From contig NZ_CP019791.1 of NCBI RefSeq assembly GCF_002007645.1, positions 248,001-312,000 on the forward strand: DNA of 64,000 bases, given 5' to 3'. Each line of letters starts with the position of its first letter. The stretch's first letter is position 1. The notes under the pieces were generated by a model, which saw only the letters and a list, made by a program, of their open reading frames with translations, searched no databases and was not told the DNA's origin. The DNA comes from Anaerohalosphaera lusitana. Its GTDB lineage: Bacteria > Planctomycetota > Phycisphaerae > Sedimentisphaerales > Anaerohalosphaeraceae. Shown here in pieces: positions 9,374 to 15,824 of the stretch. The translations under genes were made by a program, and so were the position numbers.

Positions 9374-10006
9374 TCAAGCAAGGAAAGGATTGAACTGTTT
9401 CTCTTCCTTGATGCTTGTTTTGGGTCCGTGGCCGGGATAGACGACAGTTTTGTCGTGCAGGGGGATCAGCTTTGACTTTATGCTCTCGATGAGCTGGTCG
9501 TGGTTGCCGCCGGGCAGATCCGTTCGGCCAATGCCGTTATGGAAGAGGGTGTCCCCTACGAAAATGACATGGTCATCTTCCGAATAGAAGCATACGCCGC
9601 CTGGAGTATGACCAGGTGTGTGCAGAACATAGAGCTTCAGGCCGGCATACTCTATCGGCCCCTCCTGCTTAATGAGTATATCTGCCGGCTCGTGCGTGAT
9701 TATATCTTTTGCAAGTACGGACATGTTTCGGACAGGGCTGGTGAGCATCGGTGCGTCGTCTTTGTGCATGACGACCAGGATATCGGGGTACTTCTGGCGC
9801 AGATCATCAATGCCCTTGGTGTGGTCCGCGTGGCCGTGCGTCAGCAGGATAGCCAGAGGATTCAGCCTTTTCGCTGCAAGCATGTTCATTAGCGGTCCAG
9901 CGTCAAGCCCGGTGTCCACTACAACACAATCCTTCGATTCCGCTGAAGCACGCAATATGTAGCTATTCGTTTCAAAAACGCCGAGTACAACTTGTTCGAT
10001 CAGCAC
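9374..10006 (-). CDS. MBL-fold metallohydrolase (glyoxalase II-like)
   Basis: This 210-residue protein shows the metallo-beta-lactamase-fold metal ligands THGHADHTKG, then HTPGHTPGG, FVGDTLF and a final PGHG. These are the residues that hold two metal ions in hydroxyacylglutathione hydrolase-like enzymes. The usual substrates are thioesters, but small bacterial members of this group are often of unknown substrate. The start is a GTG at 10006 after AAGGAGAG. It is a single gene convergent with the phosphohexomutase. Confidence 0.9.
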   Translation of the reverse strand: MLIEQVVLGVFETNSYILRASAESKDCVVVDTGLDAGPLMNMLAAKRLNPLAILLTHGHADHTKGIDDLRQKYPDILVVMHKDDAPMLTSPVRNMSVLAKDIITHEPADILIKQEGPIEYAGLKLYVLHTPGHTPGGVCFYSEDDHVIFVGDTLFHNGIGRTDLPGGNHDQLIESIKSKLIPLHDKTVVYPGHGPKTSIKEEKQFNPFLA

Positions 10007-10209
10007 TGGATTCTCTCCTTAAAAACTAACAGACCCGAGAGTTTACCAGCAGCCGAGCATAGGGTCTAGCTAAAAAATCAAGCTGCACCGAATGCCCGAC
10101 GCCCATAGCAATACCAATGGCTTATAAGCTGTCAAATCAGGAGTTTCAGTGAAAGAAAAGGAGTACGGCCGTGTGCCATACTCCCTGGAAATACTGCGTG
10201 AAGACTACC

Positions 10210-10974
10210 TCAGTCAAGAGGTCTTAGCCATATATTACGGTACTTCACCTGATCACTATGATCCTGCAGCCGGATTGGCATCTTTTCAGCATGCGGCTTG
10301 TAGTAGGGTCTCTTTTTCCAAAGCGTCATACCTTTGATAACCCAGTGATCCTGGATTAGCACGCCATTGTGGAAAACCGTTACCGTAGCGGGTTGGGTAA
10401 CTTTACCATCCTCGAATTCTGGAGCGTGGAAAACGATGTCATAGGTCTGCCATTGGCCGGGTTTGCGGCAGACGTTGACTGCCGGCGGGCTCTGCCCATA
10501 GACGGCTCCCGCTGTACCGTCGGCGTAAGTTGGGTTGTTGTAACAGTCCAGAATCTGGATCTCGTAGTTATTGGCCAGGAAAACACCGCTGTTTCCCTTG
10601 CCCTGACCGCCGTTTTTGTCATTTTCTGGACTTGCCCACTCTAGATGCAGTTGATAGTCACCGAATTTGTCTTTCGTGATTATATCGCCGGCACCTGGTT
10701 TGACTTGCATATAGCCGTCTTTGACGGTCCATTTCGCCGGTCCGCCGCCCTTGACTGAGCTCCATTTGGACAGATTCTCGCCATCGAAAAGAATTATCGC
10801 ATCCCCCGGCGCCTCACCCGCGCTTTCCTGTGTGCTGCAGCTCGCCGGCTTGACAGTGTCCGGCAAGGGCCTGTCAGGGTCATGTACCTTCCATTTCGAT
10901 TGAGTTAGAGTCAATCCTGTGCATCCAGCCACCACAAAAAGCACCATTAAAACCGACCTGAAGCACCATCTCAT
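10210..10974 (-). CDS. DUF1080 (3-keto-disaccharide hydrolase-type) lipoprotein
   Basis: This 254-residue exported protein has a signal peptide ending in the lipobox VVAGC, so it is probably lipid-anchored. From about residue 57 (AIILFDGENLSKWSS) to the end it matches the DUF1080 concanavalin-like sandwich. Characteristic segments include NSGVFLANNYEIQILD, GQWQTYDIVFHAP, NGVLIQDHW and PIRLQDH. DUF1080 proteins are abundant in planctomycetes and Verrucomicrobia and are linked with sugar-chain breakdown; some act as 3-keto-glycoside hydrolases. The ATG follows AAGGAGAG. It is divergent from the cold-shock gene. Confidence 0.9.
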   Translation of the reverse strand: MRWCFRSVLMVLFVVAGCTGLTLTQSKWKVHDPDRPLPDTVKPASCSTQESAGEAPGDAIILFDGENLSKWSSVKGGGPAKWTVKDGYMQVKPGAGDIITKDKFGDYQLHLEWASPENDKNGGQGKGNSGVFLANNYEIQILDCYNNPTYADGTAGAVYGQSPPAVNVCRKPGQWQTYDIVFHAPEFEDGKVTQPATVTVFHNGVLIQDHWVIKGMTLWKKRPYYKPHAEKMPIRLQDHSDQVKYRNIWLRPLD

Positions 10975-11159
10975 AATTCTCTCCTTATTCTGAAATTACT
11001 TGAACCCACTTGCACCGCTACCGTAAAATTCGAGGCGACATTTCGCCTATTGGGTTATATCGCTTTCAAGATAACGCTTCAACCAAATTTCGTAAAAGAA
11101 AGAATTTGAGAAAAAAATACAAAATAGCTATTTTTATGATGCGTACACTTGGCGAAAAG

Positions 11160-11168
11160 TGGTATAAT
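11160..11168 (+). promoter_or_regulatory. Extended -10 promoter of the cold-shock gene
   Basis: TGG followed directly by a perfect TATAAT (11163-11168) is an extended -10 element. The -35 hexamer at the expected distance is poor, as is common for extended -10 promoters. The predicted start near 11175 gives a leader of about 103 bases, which is usual for cold-shock genes. Confidence 0.65.
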
Positions 11169-11248
11169 TCTCAGAGATTGGATAGCGGGTCACATTCTTA
11201 GCTCTCGAGAGTGCCTTGCTAGAATACTGATTGAGAGCAAAGTAGTAT

Positions 11249-11263
11249 GGCACATCTTGTGCC
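11249..11263 (+). promoter_or_regulatory. Hairpin abutting the cold-shock ribosome site
   Basis: GGCAC and GTGCC (11249-11253 and 11259-11263) form a perfect 5-bp stem that ends one base before GAAGGAG. Its position suggests an effect on translation initiation, but no evidence beyond position is available. Confidence 0.4.
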
Positions 11264-11277
11264 GAAGGAGAATCACA

Positions 11278-11481
11278 ATGAATGAAGGTACAGTAAAATG
11301 GTTCAGTGACCAAAAGGGTTATGGATTCATCACTCCAGATGATGGCAGCGATGATTTGTTCGTCCATTACTCAGAAGTTCAGATGGACGGCTTTTCCACC
11401 CTCAAGGAGAACCAGAAAGTCACTTTCGAGGTTGGCCAGGGACGAAAGGGCTTGTGTGCTAAGAATGTATCACCTGCCTAA
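11278..11481 (+). CDS. Cold-shock domain protein (CspA family)
   Basis: This 67-residue single-domain RNA chaperone binds single-stranded nucleic acid. Both RNA-binding motifs are present: KGYGFI (RNP1) and DLFVHY (RNP2). The start MNEGTVKWF is standard for the family. The ATG follows GAAGGAG. It is monocistronic, with an extended -10 promoter, a structured leader and a perfect 12-bp terminator. The leader suggests post-transcriptional control by temperature, as known for cspA; whether this copy is cold-induced cannot be read. Confidence 0.96.
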   Translation: MNEGTVKWFSDQKGYGFITPDDGSDDLFVHYSEVQMDGFSTLKENQKVTFEVGQGRKGLCAKNVSPA

Positions 11482-11496
11482 TAAGCCATGAACGAG

Positions 11497-11530
11497 AAAG
11501 AGCTCTCCAGAGATGGAGAGCTCTTTTTTT
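11497..11530 (+). terminator. Perfect terminator of the cold-shock gene
   Basis: A perfect 12-bp stem (11497-11508 with 11515-11526, loop AGAGAT) continues into a T run. It also separates the convergent acidic-protein gene. Confidence 0.93.
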
Positions 11531-11553
11531 ATGCGCTGATCGGACCTGAAAGA

Positions 11554-11880
11554 TCAATCGTCAAAGTCATCGAGACCCAAATCTCCCAGATCTTCTGGAA
11601 AATCGTCATCCATTCCGCCGAATTCGTCCTCGTCAAAGCTGTCATCCCCGAAATCTATCTCGGCATATCTTTCATCCAGCTCATCTTCGTCAAACTCGTC
11701 TTCAGACTCGTACCCTTCATCGAGATCATCTCCTGATTCAGGGTTTGTGCCGGCGCCTTCGCTAAGAATCTTTTCGCTGCGTTCTGCGATCTCTTCGAGT
11801 TCTTCGTCCGAGTCCAAATTTTCTTCATCCAGGTATTCGTCACCGGCATCATAAACCGAACTGTATTTTTTGCTGCACAT
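11554..11880 (-). CDS. Highly acidic small protein, unknown function
   Basis: This 108-residue protein is dominated by Asp and Glu, with few basic residues mostly near the start (MCSKKYSS). The C-terminal half is an almost unbroken acidic low-complexity run (for example DEFDEDELDERY and FPEDLGDLGLDDFDD). No domain is recognised. Such proteins can be disordered acidic tails, DNA mimics or nucleic-acid chaperone partners, but none of these can be assigned. The ATG follows GGGGAG. A TTGACA promoter and a palindrome lie upstream, which supports a real gene. It converges on the cold-shock gene. Confidence 0.65.
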   Translation of the reverse strand: MCSKKYSSVYDAGDEYLDEENLDSDEELEEIAERSEKILSEGAGTNPESGDDLDEGYESEDEFDEDELDERYAEIDFGDDSFDEDEFGGMDDDFPEDLGDLGLDDFDD

Positions 11881-11912
11881 ACCAGAAGCTCCCCGCGATA
11901 CTGACGTGCCGT

Positions 11913-11924
11913 TTGCACGTGCAA
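11913..11924. promoter_or_regulatory. Perfect 12-bp palindrome TTGCACGTGCAA
   Basis: This palindrome lies between the promoter and start codon of the acidic-protein gene and could be a dimeric regulator site. No regulator is known from the window. Confidence 0.4.
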
Positions 11925-11956
11925 TGAACTAATCTCTCGTTACACTACGCGCATTG

Positions 11957-11984
11957 AACTTACCGTAATTGACTACTATGTCAA
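11957..11984 (-). promoter_or_regulatory. Promoter of the acidic-protein gene
   Basis: On the - strand, a perfect TTGACA (11984-11979) is followed after 16 bases by TAAGTT (11962-11957). The -35 box is part of an inverted repeat TTGAC-N6-GTCAA, a possible operator. Confidence 0.55.
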
Positions 11985-12049
11985 GTTCATTTCATAATCA
12001 CTTTCATGCTTTTTGACAATTAAACCGAAACCCTATTCTCCGCCGGCAT

Positions 12050-12628
12050 TTAGCCGTTTTTAATTTCGGCAACAAGCTTTCGAGTCTGCCTGGACTGGTG
12101 GCGATGGGCTTTCTTAAATTCCGCAGACATTTGGGAATCCTGAGCCTTGAACGCTTCATTGCCTTCAATTATCTCTTTGAGCGCATTCGCCTTGTTCCTT
12201 GCCTGGGCAAAAAAGGAAGCGGCCCTAACTCCCCATACCCCACCAGCCAGGCCGGCAATGCCAATTCCTATCTCCAGAATGCCGTCAGCAAAACCCCATG
12301 GATCGAGACGCCGGCTCGAATCATTCACAGCCTGTTCCGCCAATCGCTGTGTATTCTCTCCAAGTAAATCATCCAGACTGTTGACCACGGGGTATTCCGC
12401 GGGCATTCCATAGTCCGCTACAAAAGCCCTGCTTTGTGAATGAGCCATTTCCGTCAGGCCGCAAAGCTCCTCAGACACCCCTTCCAGTTTGGCAGTTTCC
12501 GCAGCCTGAGCAACCGTAAGCTCGTGTAATGCCGCATTCTGCTTCATCTTTTCAGTTGCCGCCAACCTGAGATTATCGCAGCCGCCCATAAAAATAACCA
12601 TTACCAAAAACAACAGACACATTCTCAT
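12050..12628 (-). CDS. Phage-cassette lipoprotein with glycine-rich membrane segment
   Basis: This 192-residue protein begins with a signal peptide ending in the lipobox FMGGC. A glycine-rich hydrophobic segment lies at about residues 118-143 (GILEIGIGIAGLAGGVWGV). The C-terminal part, rich in Lys, Ala and Glu (ANALKEIIEGNEAF, then HRHQSRQTRKLVAEIKNG), recalls small membrane proteins found near lysis genes in tailed phages; that comparison is from memory. The start chosen is ATG 12628, preceded by GAGGAGG. It is the last gene of the cassette. A role in lysis (spanin or holin partner) or in anchoring particles to the envelope is inference. Confidence 0.6.
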   Translation of the reverse strand: MRMCLLFLVMVIFMGGCDNLRLAATEKMKQNAALHELTVAQAAETAKLEGVSEELCGLTEMAHSQSRAFVADYGMPAEYPVVNSLDDLLGENTQRLAEQAVNDSSRRLDPWGFADGILEIGIGIAGLAGGVWGVRAASFFAQARNKANALKEIIEGNEAFKAQDSQMSAEFKKAHRHQSRQTRKLVAEIKNG

Positions 12629-12666
12629 ACCAATCCTCCTCTCAATAATTCTCAATCAAACTAAAT

Positions 12667-12909
12667 TTATCTATCTTCCTCAACAGATCTCAGCCTGTAG
12701 TCAAGCGCGATGCTTTGCTCATTGAGATGCTGCACTCTCTCGTGAAACTGCTCACTCTTTTGAAGGAGTCGCGAAACATCTCGTTGAAGTACTTCGAGCT
12801 GATTCTGAATGTTGGTCCAACTTCCAATTATCAAGGACGCAAGACACAACAACTGCAGCAGAAAAGACAAATTCACCTGCCTGTTCATTGTCCATCTTTC
12901 ACTACTCAT
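12667..12909 (-). CDS. Single-helix membrane protein with coiled coil
   Basis: This 80-residue protein has one hydrophobic helix (about residues 12-31) followed by a continuous heptad-rich coiled coil to the end. This is the topology of an inner-membrane spanin (Rz-like) or holin accessory protein. Its start ATG overlaps the stop of the hub-like gene by four bases (ATGA) and is preceded by GGGAGG, so translation is coupled. Paired with the next lipoprotein gene it resembles an inner/outer spanin pair, but no sequence family is recognised and no endolysin is nearby. Confidence 0.6.
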   Translation of the reverse strand: MSSERWTMNRQVNLSFLLQLLCLASLIIGSWTNIQNQLEVLQRDVSRLLQKSEQFHERVQHLNEQSIALDYRLRSVEEDR

Positions 12910-14687
12910 CCAACCTCCCTTTTGCCTAAAACTGCAAGCTTCGTAATTTGATCGATCAGGTCATATCGGACACGCTCCACAGCATAGACAATTTCATCGT
13001 CCATTGTTAACAGATTGGAAGTACTGCCCGAAAACAAAACCCTATCACCCGGCTCGATCCCGGGTATAATATGGGGCGATTCGATCTCTAGCGAATTCTG
13101 CTCAACTGAACGTCCCAGGCATTTCTCTCGCGCATATTGCTGGATCGCACAGGTGTCATCGACTTCGTCAGCCTCGGACCCTTCAAGCACACTCAGATGG
13201 CTCACCTTCCTGAAACGGAAATCCTGTTCGCACCATTCCACATGATCATCTATTCGTACAAGGCCACCCACCGGACCGTCCGCGTATGAGCCTGTCAGTC
13301 TCTCATCGCTTTCAACACTGGCAGTCATTCGAAACCTCAAGGCTCCCGACTGCTCGGCCTGCCAGAATTGCGTTCCAAGCGTCTCCCCGCTGAGCCACAC
13401 TCCGCATTCGTCACTCAGGATTTCATAAGGTTCCAGATACTGCTGCCAGTTCAACCCAGCGTCATAAGACACTTCGAGTAAATAGCCCGTTGAATCTGAG
13501 CCAGGCAATTTGCTCACTGTCTCCAGGAACCTTCGACTTTTCGGCAAAACTGTTTCTATACCGAATAAACGCGAAAAACTGTAAGCCTCGCCCTGCTTAT
13601 AAGGTTCGCCGCTATACATACCAGACTCGTTCAAGCACCACTTCCGATAGACATTGCTAAACTGCTCAAAGTCTGAATGCGTTGTCGAATAGACCTCATT
13701 CGTATGTGATTCTTTTGCAGGATCCCATCCACGTATAAGATCAAACGTTGCTTCGAATCTTTTGCGCTCGCCGTACACCGCCTGGCAATGCGTCACCGGC
13801 CTGTCACAGCCAGACTTTTCGATCTTTAGTATATTGCTTTTTGAAAGATCAATTGAAGCACCGGGATTTTGTAGATTGAGCGAATACCTCCGACACGCTT
13901 TATCTTTGTAAAAGACAATACCTGACGCTGGACCATCACTGTCCAGTCGCGAAACAAACCTGAACCGCACACCTGCCTTTTCGCACAAAATCAGCAGACT
14001 CTCTGCAACAGAACGGCCGCCCACCTCCAGATCAATAAATGTCCTGCCCTTAAAAACTTCCTCAAGCTCGGCCAACATGGGCAACTGAAGTTCACCCGGG
14101 ACAAGGTACTCACTGAGTATATAGTGAATTGCCTGAGCACAGCTCCACTGGCTGGCTGAAGACTCGTCGCAGTCAAAAACATAATATTGATAGCCGCCAT
14201 GCTCTACTATTTCATTCGACCGATTGCCTACACCGGCCCTGTTGAATACAACGGGTTCGTCGTAAACGAATGTAGTTTTACCATCCAACAGCTTGACCCG
14301 TCTGCCGCAAACCATCAATTGCTCAAGCACCGCAGACATATCACGGGCATTTATCTGAAGGGCAAACTCTCTGTCACTGATATGCCGATCTATACTTACG
14401 ATCACCCCTTCGAAAATACTGAAAAGCTCAGATGAGTCATAACCCAGCCCGCCATTGTAACATCTGCAAATCGAAAGCCTTTGGCCTTTATAAAGCAACC
14501 CCTCTTCAATTGCCAATGCATCAGTGAATGACACGACAGCACTACTGAAGTCTGGACTGGACTGCTTGTCTATCTCCAACACAGTCAAATTATCATTCAA
14601 CTGACCATCGATAAAAACTGCCAGCGCTGTCGGCTGCAGCAGAACCGAATGTTCGTTCGCCATCGTAAAATCTATTTTATTATCCAT
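12906..14687 (-). CDS. Tail hub/baseplate-like protein of the phage cassette
   Basis: This 593-residue protein has no transmembrane segment. The N-terminal part (VLEIDKQSSPDFSSAVVSF, LFSIFEGVIVSIDRHISDR) and the C-terminal part (IEPGDRVLF, then VYAVERVRYDLIDQITKL) resemble phage tail-hub and late-control proteins, where curve- and ring-forming beta domains close the tail tip. I do not see a lysozyme or protease active site. It is the largest protein of the tail-region group after the beta-helix protein. Assignment to a hub role is moderate and rests on motif style and position. Confidence 0.5.
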   Translation of the reverse strand: MDNKIDFTMANEHSVLLQPTALAVFIDGQLNDNLTVLEIDKQSSPDFSSAVVSFTDALAIEEGLLYKGQRLSICRCYNGGLGYDSSELFSIFEGVIVSIDRHISDREFALQINARDMSAVLEQLMVCGRRVKLLDGKTTFVYDEPVVFNRAGVGNRSNEIVEHGGYQYYVFDCDESSASQWSCAQAIHYILSEYLVPGELQLPMLAELEEVFKGRTFIDLEVGGRSVAESLLILCEKAGVRFRFVSRLDSDGPASGIVFYKDKACRRYSLNLQNPGASIDLSKSNILKIEKSGCDRPVTHCQAVYGERKRFEATFDLIRGWDPAKESHTNEVYSTTHSDFEQFSNVYRKWCLNESGMYSGEPYKQGEAYSFSRLFGIETVLPKSRRFLETVSKLPGSDSTGYLLEVSYDAGLNWQQYLEPYEILSDECGVWLSGETLGTQFWQAEQSGALRFRMTASVESDERLTGSYADGPVGGLVRIDDHVEWCEQDFRFRKVSHLSVLEGSEADEVDDTCAIQQYAREKCLGRSVEQNSLEIESPHIIPGIEPGDRVLFSGSTSNLLTMDDEIVYAVERVRYDLIDQITKLAVLGKREVG

Positions 14688-14706
14688 CTCATCCTCCGGT
14701 TACGAA

Positions 14707-15369
14707 TTAAGACGATTCAGCAGTTATCCCATAAATCTCTGTTTGCATCGTTTTTGCTTTCTGAATACTCACATCTCGCCGATACAAGATCGCCCCTTCG
14801 TCATTGACAAGAATAAGCTGCAGCTCACTTGTCTGTTCATCCGGCAGGACGATTCTGAAACTATGAACACCCGAACGACCAAGTTCCTCTTCAGCTATCT
14901 TATTCTCTTCAGTTGCCGAACCGTCATAAACATAGAACCTGGCCGTAACATTTTCAGACGAAATATACAGGATCTGTAGTTGGATATTCGCAGAACTCTC
15001 TCTAACCGCAGTAATATCCAGAACCCCATGTGCAGGCACGTTCACCCATTTTCCATTTTCATCCGCAATAAGACAAATGCACCCATCGAGCCCGGCCTCC
15101 TCCTGACCACAGAAATTGATTCGCCGTACATATGCATAGATCATATTACCGACAGCCTCGGGACGTATCTCAGATAGCACAAACTCCTCTGCATTTGAAT
15201 TGAATACCCGCCCAAGTTTCTCATCTTCAAAACGAGCATCCCTCATACACAGAATGACACAACCTTGCGGCCTCGCCCAGAAATCCCCGCCCGTAAGACC
15301 CATTGCCAACTTAATGCCGGCCAAAGAGTCTCCTTCAAACAAACTGTCAAAAAACTTCCTGTCCATCAT
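14707..15369 (-). CDS. Phage-cassette protein, unknown, tail region
   Basis: This 220-residue protein has no recognised domain. The middle (NMIYAYVRRINFCGQ, LIADENGKWVNVPAHGVLDIT) is predicted to be beta-rich. I chose the ATG at 15369, one base after the upstream stop, next to a second ATG at 15366; a longer start would overlap the preceding gene extensively. The segment ADENGKW-V resembles a segment of the 264-residue cassette protein at 18408 (ADANGDWVTISKRG), so the two may share a small structural domain. Confidence 0.55.
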   Translation of the reverse strand: MMDRKFFDSLFEGDSLAGIKLAMGLTGGDFWARPQGCVILCMRDARFEDEKLGRVFNSNAEEFVLSEIRPEAVGNMIYAYVRRINFCGQEEAGLDGCICLIADENGKWVNVPAHGVLDITAVRESSANIQLQILYISSENVTARFYVYDGSATEENKIAEEELGRSGVHSFRIVLPDEQTSELQLILVNDEGAILYRRDVSIQKAKTMQTEIYGITAESS

Positions 15370-15370
15370 C

Positions 15371-15814
15371 TCACACAACTTCCGGCAAGCGTTCAACTTG
15401 ACTTTCACCTTCAACGATTTTGAGCATCAGCATGCCCTCACCGTCCAGGTTCTTCAATACCATATCACCGTTCAGCTTGTCTTGGCTCATCCTGCATACC
15501 AATCGGTTCAGAGCGTAATAATCCAAACGAGCTTCGACAGGTATATATCGCTCTTCCAAACAAAGACCGAGCGAACCACCTGCGTCAGCATCTATTACAC
15601 CAACCAGATCACCCTCATCAAACGGAGCGGTCCCATACGCCACATTGAATTTGTACCACCCTCCGCCGATCTCTTCGATCATTGGCTGACTACCTGATTT
15701 GTCAACACCTCCGACCGTCATCAAATTTAAAAAACTCATTCCAGCCGCTGCACCTTCTAAGGGCTCACCCGCTCTTGAAACATAGAACGGCAGTTCGATC
15801 ATTGCATTGGCCAT
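15371..15814 (-). CDS. Phage-cassette small structural protein
   Basis: This 147-residue protein begins MIELPFYVSRAGEPLEG after a short lead and contains EEIGGGWYKFNVAYG and a later ERYIPVEARLDYY. This pattern of a small beta domain with a GxGWYKF core is familiar from proteins in tail regions of many tailed phages. Its exact role (tail fibre base or decoration) is not known. It is separated by 10 bases from the beta-helix gene and by one base from the next gene, so it belongs to the same operon. Confidence 0.55.
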   Translation of the reverse strand: MANAMIELPFYVSRAGEPLEGAAAGMSFLNLMTVGGVDKSGSQPMIEEIGGGWYKFNVAYGTAPFDEGDLVGVIDADAGGSLGLCLEERYIPVEARLDYYALNRLVCRMSQDKLNGDMVLKNLDGEGMLMLKIVEGESQVERLPEVV

Positions 15815-15824
15815 GTCTCACCTC

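Larger units (their letters stand above)
10975..11277. other. Divergent intergenic region with cold-shock leader
   Basis: No gene is seen. The region holds the cold-shock promoter and about 105 bases of untranslated leader. The leader contains the palindrome CTCTCGAGAG (near 11204) and a hairpin just before the ribosome site. Confidence 0.5.

Noticed and set aside
11038..11066. dif-like sequence with an ATTTCGC arm and a TTAT arm near the skew switch
   Set aside because: The spacer is five bases instead of six and the second arm matches poorly, so it is not a convincing XerC/D site.
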